This document shows, piece after piece, positions 56,353-64,000 of a stretch of 64,000 nucleotides of DNA. The DNA is from Helicobacter hepaticus ATCC 51449 (GTDB lineage Bacteria; Campylobacterota; Campylobacteria; Campylobacterales; Helicobacteraceae), in NCBI RefSeq assembly GCF_000007905.1, contig NC_004917.1, positions 1,735,147-1,799,146 on the forward strand, in the 5' to 3' direction. The notes beneath the pieces are model-generated. The model ran no database searches. It was not told the DNA's origin and saw only the letters and a list, made by a program, of their open reading frames with translations. The first letter of the stretch is position 1. Every line of letters begins with the position of its first letter. The position numbers were made by a program, and so were the translations under genes.

Positions 56353-57942
56353 ATGGAGTTTAAAAATGTCAAGCAAATTGAAAAGGCTCAGAACTTTAAC
56401 CAAAAAGATGGTATAAAGCTTTTTATTGTACTCATCTTTTTTCTAGTTATTTCTCTGATAGCAATTTTTGTTCATACAGGATATAACACACTTTTACTTG
56501 TTTTTGCAACTATCATCGGTGGCTATATGGCGATGAGCATTGGAGCAAATGATGTGGCAAACAATGTTGGACCAGCAGTTGGCTCCCACGCAATTACACT
56601 TGTAGGGGCGATTATAATTGCTGCAATTTGTGAAGCTATGGGAGCAGTTATCGCTGGTGGGGAAGTCGTAGAGACGATTAAATCAGGTATTATAGATTCT
56701 CAAAATATCACTGACCCAAGTGTGTTTGTGGCTCTTATGCTAGCAGCGCTTGCTTCAGGTGCAGTATGGTTACACCTTGCTACTGCTATCGGAGCTCCTG
56801 TTTCAACTACACATTCTCTTGTAGGCGGAATCTTAGGTGCTGGAGTTGTTGCAGTAGGCTTTGAAATTGTAAATTGGGGAGAGTGCTTACGCATTGTATC
56901 AAGTTGGGTTATCTCACCTGTGCTTGGTGGTTTGATTGCAGTAATTTTTCTTATCATCATTAAAAAAAGCATTACCTATAAAGAAGATAAACGTGAGGCA
57001 GCCAAAAAAGTAGTGCCTATTCTCGTTTTTGTAATGACTTGGGCTTTTAGTCTTTACCTTATACTCAAAGGTTTAAAAAAGATATTACCATCGCTTGATT
57101 TGGTTTTATCTGTAGGCATTAGCTTTATTATAGCGATTGGGGTTTATTTTATCGTGCGCCCTATCATAGCCAAGAAAGCAGATTCTCTCCTAAACACCAA
57201 AGAAGACATTAATTCACTCTTTACTATTCCTCTTGTTTTTTCAGCAGCACTTTTAAGCTTCGCTCACGGAGCAAATGATGTTGCAAACGCTATTGGACCA
57301 CTCGCAGCAATTAATGAAACGTTAAAAAATCTTAGTGAATCTCTCCCTACAAGTAAAGCAGGTGTGCCATTATGGATTATGCTGGTAGGTGGGCTTGGTA
57401 TTTCTCTAGGACTTGCACTCTATGGACCAAGACTTATCCGCACGGTGGGAAGCGAAATTACTGAATTAGATAAAATAAGAGCATTTTGTATCGCTATGAG
57501 CGCAGCCTTAACTGTTCTCTTGGCTTCCCAACTTGGATTACCTGTAAGCTCAACACATATTGCCATTGGAGCAATATTTGGTGTGGGATTCTTACGTGAA
57601 TATCTTAAAAAACGCTATTATGAAATGCAGCAAATCATCATAAAAGCTCATAAGGGGAAAGATGCTCAAGAAGTAGAGGCATTTTTAGAGCGTTTTAATA
57701 AAGCAAGCATTAAGAAAAAAGGTTTGATGTTAGAATCTATTAAGAATAATAGACAACTCAAAGATATACCATATTTTGATAGAAAAGAGCGAAAATCACT
57801 TAAGAAAGCTTATAAACAAGAGTTAGTAAAACGTAATGCGATTAATAAAATAATTGCTTCTTGGCTTATCACCGTGCCTGTATCTGCTGTTCTTGGCGGA
57901 GTTACTTATTATGTGATTACTAGTCTTGGCTTTAGTATTTAG
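56353..57942 (+). CDS. Pit-family inorganic phosphate transporter
   Basis: This 529-residue protein carries the two Pit signatures: GANDVANNVGPAVGS at about 60-75 and GANDVANAIGPLAA at about 303-316. It has about ten membrane segments and a cytoplasmic loop at about 430-500. It moves metal-phosphate with protons, or sodium-phosphate. H. pylori has a homologue of this size. AAAGGAGG lies before the ATG. A stem-loop follows the stop. Confidence 0.93.
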   Translation: MEFKNVKQIEKAQNFNQKDGIKLFIVLIFFLVISLIAIFVHTGYNTLLLVFATIIGGYMAMSIGANDVANNVGPAVGSHAITLVGAIIIAAICEAMGAVIAGGEVVETIKSGIIDSQNITDPSVFVALMLAALASGAVWLHLATAIGAPVSTTHSLVGGILGAGVVAVGFEIVNWGECLRIVSSWVISPVLGGLIAVIFLIIIKKSITYKEDKREAAKKVVPILVFVMTWAFSLYLILKGLKKILPSLDLVLSVGISFIIAIGVYFIVRPIIAKKADSLLNTKEDINSLFTIPLVFSAALLSFAHGANDVANAIGPLAAINETLKNLSESLPTSKAGVPLWIMLVGGLGISLGLALYGPRLIRTVGSEITELDKIRAFCIAMSAALTVLLASQLGLPVSSTHIAIGAIFGVGFLREYLKKRYYEMQQIIIKAHKGKDAQEVEAFLERFNKASIKKKGLMLESIKNNRQLKDIPYFDRKERKSLKKAYKQELVKRNAINKIIASWLITVPVSAVLGGVTYYVITSLGFSI

Positions 57943-57949
57943 TTTTTTA

Positions 57950-57979
57950 AAAGATTTGATTGATTACAATTAAATCTTT
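57950..57979 (+). terminator. Candidate terminator after the Pit gene
   Basis: AAAGATTTGATTG and CAATTAAATCTTT pair over 13 bases with one G-U, loop ATTA. The following ACTTTT is only weakly T-rich. Confidence 0.5.
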
Positions 57980-58000
57980 ACTTTTAGACAAGGAGATTTT

Positions 58001-59323
58001 TTGGACCCGTATTCGTCCATTTTAATGCTTATTTTGGCATTATTTTTAGTATTTCTTAATGCCTTTTTTGTGCTTTCAGAGTTTGCTATTGTTAAAATAC
58101 GAAAATCAAAGCTAGAGGAACTTGCGAAAAATGAAGTTAAAAATGCTTCTCTTGCTTTAAAAATTACTCATTCGCTTGATACATATTTGAGTGCAACACA
58201 ACTTGGCATCACTCTTGCTTCTCTCGCACTAGGTTGGATTAGTGAAAATGCTTTTGTTAAGCTTATAAGTATTCCATTTGGTTATCTTTTGGAATCTTCT
58301 CCTCTTTTAGTGCATTCTATTGCATCAATGATTGCTTTTGTTTTCGTAACGCTTCTTCACGTTGTGCTTGGAGAGCTTGTGCCAAAGTCAGTTGCCATTG
58401 CCAAAACAGAATCGGTCGTGCTTCTCGTTGCCAAACCACTTTATACATTTCGGATTATCTTTTCTCCATTGATTAAGCTTTTTGATTTGCTTGCAGCATT
58501 TTTTCTTAAGTTCATTAACATCTCGCCTGCACGTGAAAATGAAGCTGTCCATTCCGATGAGGAACTTAAAATTATTATAGGTGAAAGTCTTAAAGAAGGC
58601 TATATAGATTCTATAGAGGGTGAGATTATTAAAAACGCTGTTGATTTCTCTGATACCCTTGCTAGAGAAATTATGACGCCCAGAAAAGATATGATATGTT
58701 TAAATGCACAAGATGGATATGAAAAAAATATTGATATTATTTTGCAAACGAATCACACGCGCTATCCTTACTATCAAGATTCCAAAGATAATATTCTAGG
58801 TATGATACATATCCGCGATTTATTTGAAAACGCAATAAAAGGCAAAGAGCATAATCTCTCTAAACTTGTCCGCAATATGATTATTGTGCCAGAGAGCGCA
58901 CATATCTCTGAAATTTTAAATACAATGAATCGTCAACAAGTCCATACTGCACTTGTTGTTGATGAATACGGTGGCACTTCTGGGCTTTTGACAATGGAAG
59001 ATATTATTGAGGAAATTATGGGGGATATTTCTGATGAACACGACCTCAAAATTGAAGATATGAGGCAAATTGATGCGCAAACTTATGAATTTGATGGAAA
59101 ACTTGAAATAAGTGATATTGAAGAAATGCTTGACATTACTTTTAAAAATACAAATGACCATATCACTATTGGAGGCTATGTATTTGGATTATTTGGGCGA
59201 TTACCTATGATGAAAGATAAAATTACTGATGAACATTGCATTTTTGAAGTGCTTGAAATGGAAGGTGCAAGAATTAAAAAATTAAAAGTTACTTATACAC
59301 CAAAAATAACATCAACGCTTTGA
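58001..59323 (+). CDS. CNNM/HlyC-CorC-type membrane protein
   Basis: This 440-residue protein begins at TTG 58001 (AAGGAG upstream). The N-terminal DUF21 domain has four membrane segments, with [20 protein letters not shown] and [22 protein letters not shown] pair follows at about 205-335 ([32 protein letters not shown]), then the CorC_HlyC domain. Such proteins export magnesium or cobalt; the old name hemolysin is misleading. The end overlaps hemE by 12 bases, convergently. Confidence 0.92.
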   Translation: MDPYSSILMLILALFLVFLNAFFVLSEFAIVKIRKSKLEELAKNEVKNASLALKITHSLDTYLSATQLGITLASLALGWISENAFVKLISIPFGYLLESSPLLVHSIASMIAFVFVTLLHVVLGELVPKSVAIAKTESVVLLVAKPLYTFRIIFSPLIKLFDLLAAFFLKFINISPARENEAVHSDEELKIIIGESLKEGYIDSIEGEIIKNAVDFSDTLAREIMTPRKDMICLNAQDGYEKNIDIILQTNHTRYPYYQDSKDNILGMIHIRDLFENAIKGKEHNLSKLVRNMIIVPESAHISEILNTMNRQQVHTALVVDEYGGTSGLLTMEDIIEEIMGDISDEHDLKIEDMRQIDAQTYEFDGKLEISDIEEMLDITFKNTNDHITIGGYVFGLFGRLPMMKDKITDEHCIFEVLEMEGARIKKLKVTYTPKITSTL

Positions 59324-60334
59324 TTTTTCTCTTACCATTTGCACAAGGGCAATAGCATTCTCGCGTGGTAAGTCTGGAAGCATTCCGTGTCCTAAATTAA
59401 AGATATGTCCCTTTTCTTTTCCCATAATTTTTAGAATCTCATCAATTCCACGCTCCATAGATTCTTTATCATAAAGCCTCGAAGGTTCAAGATTACCTTG
59501 TAAAACATATTTTGTGCCAAGATATGATTTTGCTAATGCCATAGGTGTGCCCCAATCCACGCCAAAGACATCAAAACATCCATCGATTTTATCTAAATAT
59601 CCAGCAATCCCTTTAGGAAAAAGCATAACAGGAATATGTGGATATTTACCCTTGATGTATTGAGCGATATCTTTCATATATTTCCAACTAAATTCAAAAT
59701 ATACCTCACATTCAAGTGCACTTGCCCAGCTATCAAAAATCTGCACTGCATTTGCCCCTGCGCGGATTTGCCCCTCCAGATAAAGTTTGAGCTCCTCACT
59801 CAAAGTTTCAAGCAAAGTTTTCAAAATATAAGGCTCTTTATAAAGCATTGCTTTACTTTTAGCGTAAGTTTTACTCCCCTGCCCCTCAATCATATAGGTT
59901 GCTAAAGTCCAAGGAGAACCACAAAATCCTATAAGTGCTTTCTCTTTTGGTAACTTAGAGCGGATAGAGCTTAGGGTGTCATAAACATAAGTAAGGCGTT
60001 TATGCGCACCCTCTTGTAAATTCACAACATCACTCACATTGCTGATTGTGCGATTAAATTTAGGACCCTCGCCTGCGAGAAACTCAAGGGGTAACCCCAT
60101 TTCTAAAGGCACAACCAAAATATCGCTAAATAAAATAGCTGCATCAACATCAAGAATCTCCACAGGCTGCAATGTTACTTCCGTAGCAAGTTCTACATTT
60201 TTGCATAAGCTTAAAAAACTTCCAGCCTTTGTTCTTGTTTGTTTGTATTCACTCAAATATCGACCTGCTTGGCGCATAAGCCATATAGGCGTATAAGGCG
60301 TGGGTTTTCTAAAACACGCATCAATAAAAATCAT
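59312..60334 (-). CDS. hemE: Uroporphyrinogen decarboxylase
   Basis: This 340-residue protein converts uroporphyrinogen III to coproporphyrinogen III in heme synthesis. Signatures: [15 protein letters not shown] near the N-terminus with catalytic Arg, [15 protein letters not shown] with the catalytic Asp, and [26 protein letters not shown] near the end completes the set. It is preceded by asd on the same strand with a 14-base gap, so they may be one transcript. Confidence 0.96.
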   Translation of the reverse strand: MIFIDACFRKPTPYTPIWLMRQAGRYLSEYKQTRTKAGSFLSLCKNVELATEVTLQPVEILDVDAAILFSDILVVPLEMGLPLEFLAGEGPKFNRTISNVSDVVNLQEGAHKRLTYVYDTLSSIRSKLPKEKALIGFCGSPWTLATYMIEGQGSKTYAKSKAMLYKEPYILKTLLETLSEELKLYLEGQIRAGANAVQIFDSWASALECEVYFEFSWKYMKDIAQYIKGKYPHIPVMLFPKGIAGYLDKIDGCFDVFGVDWGTPMALAKSYLGTKYVLQGNLEPSRLYDKESMERGIDEILKIMGKEKGHIFNLGHGMLPDLPRENAIALVQMVREKSKR

Positions 60335-60348
60335 TTATCACTCCTACT

Positions 60349-61374
60349 TTAGTTTTGCATTTCAATCCACTTTTGAGCGATTCTCACAGCATTTGTTGCT
60401 GCACCCACACGAATTTGGTCAGCTACACACCACAAATGCACAATATGTTTATCAAAATTATCCTCACGCACACGTCCCACATAAGTTTGATCTGTTTCAG
60501 TCGCTAATATTGGCATAGGATAAAGCTTTTCTTGAGGATTATCACAGAGCACAATATAAGGAGATTCTAAAAGAATCTCACGCACTTGTTTTGCGCTCAC
60601 TTCGGATTCAAAAGTAATGCTTATAGATTCACTATGACTTCGCAACACAGGCACTCGCACACAAGTCGCACTCAAAGGAAAATCTGCGTGCATAATCTTA
60701 TGTGTCTCATTAATCATTTTCATTTCTTCTTTTGTATAATCATTGGACATAAATACATCAATATGCGGAATTACATTCAAAGCAAGGCGATGAGGGAATA
60801 TTTGCGGTTGTGCCTCATCAAGCTTGAAAGCAAAAAATGCTTGCATTTGCAACACAAGCTCTTCCATACCGCGCTTTCCTGCACCACTCGCAGCTTGATA
60901 AGTGCTTACATCTACACGTTTAATCTTAAATGCCTTATGCAAAGGAGCGAGTACCTGCACCATTTGGATTGTAGAGCAATTGGGATTAGCGATAATACCC
61001 TTTTTGTCCCAAAATGCTATATCTTGTGGATTCACATCAGGCACGACTAATGGGACATCTTTATCCATACGAAAATAGCTTGTATTATCAATCACTACTG
61101 CTCCAGCTTTGGCAGCGCTTGGCGCAAACCGCTCACTCACTGCTCCACCAGCAGAAAAAAAAGCGATATGTATGCCCTCTTTTGCAAATACTTCATCTGT
61201 GGTTTCTAAAATCTTGTAAGTTTGGGCATTAAATTCTATTTCTTTGCCTACACTCCGCTCACTGGCTAATGGCACAATCCTTGATACAGGAAATTTATGT
61301 TCTTCTAATACATTAAAAATCTCTTCACCTACAGCACCACTTGCTCCAACTACACCGACAACATATTCTTTCAC
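60349..61374 (-). CDS. asd: Aspartate-semialdehyde dehydrogenase
   Basis: This 341-residue protein reduces aspartyl phosphate to the semialdehyde for diaminopimelate, lysine, threonine and methionine synthesis. It has the Rossmann start VGVVGASGAVGEEI, catalytic C133 in ANPNCSTIQMV, and a QAASGAGKRGMEEL site. It feeds diaminopimelate for MurE. A -10 TATACT on the minus strand at 61426-61431 is the likely promoter. Confidence 0.96.
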   Translation of the reverse strand: MKEYVVGVVGASGAVGEEIFNVLEEHKFPVSRIVPLASERSVGKEIEFNAQTYKILETTDEVFAKEGIHIAFFSAGGAVSERFAPSAAKAGAVVIDNTSYFRMDKDVPLVVPDVNPQDIAFWDKKGIIANPNCSTIQMVQVLAPLHKAFKIKRVDVSTYQAASGAGKRGMEELVLQMQAFFAFKLDEAQPQIFPHRLALNVIPHIDVFMSNDYTKEEMKMINETHKIMHADFPLSATCVRVPVLRSHSESISITFESEVSAKQVREILLESPYIVLCDNPQEKLYPMPILATETDQTYVGRVREDNFDKHIVHLWCVADQIRVGAATNAVRIAQKWIEMQN

Positions 61375-61719
61375 ATTTAATCCTTTAACCCCATATTAAA
61401 TCCTTAAAGTAAACGATAAATTTCTAGTATAACAAGATTTTCTCAATTAATGATTAATTATGCACCTTATGTGAAAGCTCCTTATAAGCAGCGCGTAAAT
61501 AATAAAAATCCTCTTTCGTAATTTTGATGTATTAGCTTTGGGCGATAAATCGTGGATTCTCTATTGTCAGCTTTAATTATTAATTTAAATAAACTTAAAT
61601 GATGAAATCAGAAAAAATAAAAAGAAAAAAAGGACAAAAATAGAGCTAAATCAAGATTAAGAATCTCACAAAAGTAACGAGATTCTTAAAATTAAAATAT
61701 ACCCCTAAAAGAGGTATAT
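61375..61719. other. 345-base intergenic region
   Basis: Between asd and cstA, both minus. It holds the asd -10 TATACT (61426-61431, minus) and a terminator for cstA (61657-61689). I see no small gene or repeat in the rest, which is A/T-rich. Confidence 0.7.
61657..61689 (-). terminator. Hairpin terminator after cstA
   Basis: TTAAGAATCTC (61657-61667) and GAGATTCTTAA (61679-61689) are perfect 11-base partners around an 11-base loop. It lies 31 bases after the cstA stop on the minus strand. The following T run is short. Confidence 0.65.
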
Positions 61720-63891
61720 CTAGTGTATACTTGCCATACTCCTTTCAAATTCACTTGCTTTACGATAAGGAGTTTCAGCAAGTGGAATATCATTTGTGCC
61801 TTTAGAACAGCGCAAACAAATCCTCACACATTGAATAAGAACAAGACAAGTAATAAACATAAACAATCCGCAAAGGAAAGCATTGATTAAGTTATTATTG
61901 GCAATTGTAGCAAATTTTGTTGCTTCAGCACTTAAATTTGCAATCATATCAACATCAAGCCCTGAAGCCTTTGCTTCTGCAATTTCTTGCATTTTTGCTG
62001 CAGCCTTTTGACCATTGATTTGCCACAATGCAATATGAGAAACTGCATCATGGACTTTTTCGCCATTTGCAGGAAGAAGTTTACATACACCAGCATACAT
62101 TGTGCTAAAAAGCACCCACGCTGCAGGAAGTATAGCAACCCACGCTTGTTTTGCTTTACCCATTTTGAAAAGCACCACAATAACCGTGAGTAATGCCATA
62201 CCTGCAAGCATTTGATTCGATACGCCAAAGAGTGTCCAAAGCGATTTTACTCCACCTTGTGGGTCTGTGATACCTTGATAAAGGATATATCCCCAACCAA
62301 CTACACAAATGAGTGTTGCCACAACACCCCAAAACATTGAGTGAATGTTTCCAATAGGTTTATATACATTTCCTAATACATCTTGCACCATAAAGCGTCC
62401 TGCTCTTGTGCCTGCATCAACAGCAGTTAAAATAAAGAGTGCTTCAAACAAAATCGCAAAGTGATACCAAAATGCCATAGAACCTTGATTAAAAAGTGGC
62501 ACTTGAGAAATAATAGTGGCTAAACCAATCGCAAATGTAGGCGCACCACCTGTTTTACTTAAAATACTATTTTCGCCAATCTCTTGTGCTGTGTGCAAAA
62601 TTTGTTCAGGAGTAATCACAAATCCCCATTGGCTAATTGTCTGTGCAGCTATTGCTGCAGCTTCTGCGACATCTTTTACGCCTGCTGTTCCAAGCGCTGC
62701 AGGAGCAACATTGATAGAAAAATACAAGCCCGGAGTAAGAATCACAGCAGCTACAAGTGCCATAACTGCAACTGCAGATTCCATAACCATAGAACCATAG
62801 CCTACCATTCTCGCGTGAGATTCTTTTTCTAGCATTTTTGGTGTTGTCCCACTTGAAATAAGTGCGTGAAATCCGCTAATCGCTCCACACGCAATTGTTA
62901 TAAAAAGAAATGGGAAAAGCTCCCCGCTAAATACTGGTCCCGTGCCATCAACAAACTTAGTTGTACTTGGGAATTGCACATCAGGAGCAACTACTAAGAT
63001 ACCCCCTGCCATTAATACAATCACACCGATTTTCAAAAATGTGCTTAAATAATCACGAGGTGCAAGCAAAAACCAAACAGGCAGGATTGCCGCAACAAAT
63101 CCATATACAATCATTACATAGGTAAGCTGAATGGGTGTGAGTGTAAAAAATTCAGCAAGTTCAGGGTGAGCCGCAACATCGCGTCCATAAAACAACGCAA
63201 GAAGCAAAAGAACAAATCCAATAATACTTGCTTCGCCAATTTTACCCGGACGTAAGAATCTCATATGAATTCCCATATAAATAGCAATAGGAATCGTCAT
63301 CGCAATCGTAAATAATCCCCAAGGAGATTCTGCAAGTGCATTTACTACGACAAGTGCCAAAATTGCAATAATAAGCATCATAATACCTAGAATCCCTATC
63401 ATTGCAATAGAGCCTACAGGCTTACCAAGCTCTAATTTAATAATTTCACCTAGAGATTTACCATTGCGGCGCATAGAGATAAAAAGCACTGTGAAATCGT
63501 GAACTGCACCAGCAAGCACCACACCTACCACAATCCAAATCATACTTGGCAAATATCCCATTTGCGCTGCCAAAATTGGACCCACAAGTGGACCAGCTCC
63601 AGCAATTGCAGCAAAATGATGTCCAAAAAGCACTATTTTATTTGTCGGGCAAAAATCACGTCCATCATTATTGACAACGGCAGGAGTTGCACGATTATCA
63701 TCAAGCTCAAGCACCTTATGAGCAATATACTTTGAATAGTAACGATATGCTATTGCATAAATACATACTGCTGCTACGACAATCCATACAGCTGAAATAC
63801 TTTCTCCTGTATGCAATGCTAAAACACCAAAGCACCAAGCGCCTAAAAGTGAGATAAGTCCCCAAATTCCTATACTTACAATTTTGTTCAT
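61720..63891 (-). CDS. cstA: CstA-family carbon starvation / pyruvate-peptide transporter
   Basis: This 723-residue protein has about 16-18 membrane segments. Family motifs: FGHHFAAIAGAGPLVGPILAAQMGYLPS at about 89-116, GVVLAGAVHDF, IACGAISGFHALISSGTTPK and TAVDAGTRAGRFMVQD. CstA takes up pyruvate or peptides under carbon limitation; in Campylobacter it is linked to peptide and amino-acid use. The C-terminal tail has a short Cys pair. The promoter must lie in 63892-64000, which runs to the window end. Confidence 0.94.
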   Translation of the reverse strand: MNKIVSIGIWGLISLLGAWCFGVLALHTGESISAVWIVVAAVCIYAIAYRYYSKYIAHKVLELDDNRATPAVVNNDGRDFCPTNKIVLFGHHFAAIAGAGPLVGPILAAQMGYLPSMIWIVVGVVLAGAVHDFTVLFISMRRNGKSLGEIIKLELGKPVGSIAMIGILGIMMLIIAILALVVVNALAESPWGLFTIAMTIPIAIYMGIHMRFLRPGKIGEASIIGFVLLLLALFYGRDVAAHPELAEFFTLTPIQLTYVMIVYGFVAAILPVWFLLAPRDYLSTFLKIGVIVLMAGGILVVAPDVQFPSTTKFVDGTGPVFSGELFPFLFITIACGAISGFHALISSGTTPKMLEKESHARMVGYGSMVMESAVAVMALVAAVILTPGLYFSINVAPAALGTAGVKDVAEAAAIAAQTISQWGFVITPEQILHTAQEIGENSILSKTGGAPTFAIGLATIISQVPLFNQGSMAFWYHFAILFEALFILTAVDAGTRAGRFMVQDVLGNVYKPIGNIHSMFWGVVATLICVVGWGYILYQGITDPQGGVKSLWTLFGVSNQMLAGMALLTVIVVLFKMGKAKQAWVAILPAAWVLFSTMYAGVCKLLPANGEKVHDAVSHIALWQINGQKAAAKMQEIAEAKASGLDVDMIANLSAEATKFATIANNNLINAFLCGLFMFITCLVLIQCVRICLRCSKGTNDIPLAETPYRKASEFERSMASIH

Positions 63892-64000
63892 AACTCTCCT
63901 TTATTTTTTAGATAATTTTAAGTTTAAATACTTCAAACTTAAAACCTATCTAATATTTAAATGAGAATTTAACTTTTTATCTTTTAGAGTAGATTAGTAA

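Noticed and set aside
1..64000. CRISPR, insertion sequences, tRNA or rRNA genes
   Set aside because: No repeat-spacer series, transposase frame, tRNA T-loop (apart from tmRNA) or rRNA was seen.

Overview
The window reads as chromosomal DNA of an enterohepatic Helicobacter, most like Helicobacter hepaticus. This is an inference from content, not a database match. The evidence is low G+C, very dense packing, a XerH-type recombinase, LPP20-type lipoproteins, a Helicobacter-style tmRNA tag, a Nfu / unknown / murE gene order also found in H. pylori, and homopolymer tracts of the kind used for phase variation. No rRNA, tRNA, CRISPR array, insertion sequence or prophage was seen. The one stable RNA is tmRNA.

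Layout. 1-3.2 kb: a truncated gene, an HdrB-like protein without its usual cysteines, two small membrane proteins (one TerB/J-like), and an unknown gene behind a good sigma-54 promoter. 3.2-7.1 kb: a PNPOx-like protein and Tpx (minus), then PhoH, an outer-membrane-type protein and an SPOR-NlpC/P60 lipoprotein (plus). 7.2-8.1 kb: a methyltransferase gene switched off by a C11 tract. 8.2-13.6 kb: ppsA and purL, divergent. 13.6-17.8 kb: a minus-strand run of mltC, bpt, thiE and a Sel1 lipoprotein. 17.9-26.6 kb: a radical SAM gene, sodB, then nadC-thiL-rdgB, a large membrane protein, a VUT transporter, psd and nadA. 26.6-33.1 kb: a frameshifted outer membrane protein, tsaD, agmatine deiminase, a DJ-1 protein, xerH, a PAP2 phosphatase, tmRNA and a small zinc-ribbon protein. 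33.1-42.5 kb: a TonB-dependent receptor behind two palindromic operators, ppa, a biotin carboxylase, nnr, thiG, cmoA, a leucine-rich-repeat gene behind an A14 tract, and ddpX. 42.5-53.2 kb: a MacA/MacB/TolC-type exporter (minus), a four-gene lipoprotein operon (plus), murE, an unknown gene and a Nfu protein (minus). 53.4-64 kb: a three-gene TRAP transporter, a Pit transporter, a CNNM-type protein, hemE, asd and cstA.

How the genes fit together. Most are housekeeping: NAD synthesis (nadA, nadC, nnr), thiamine (thiE, thiG, thiL), cell wall (murE, mltC, ddpX, LpoB-like), three-carbon metabolism (ppsA, biotin carboxylase, cstA), and oxidative defence (tpx, sodB). The accessory interest lies in surface and regulatory features: three candidate phase-variable loci, the lipoprotein operon, the receptor operators, and a heptamer AGAWTCT that is about eight times commoner than base composition predicts.
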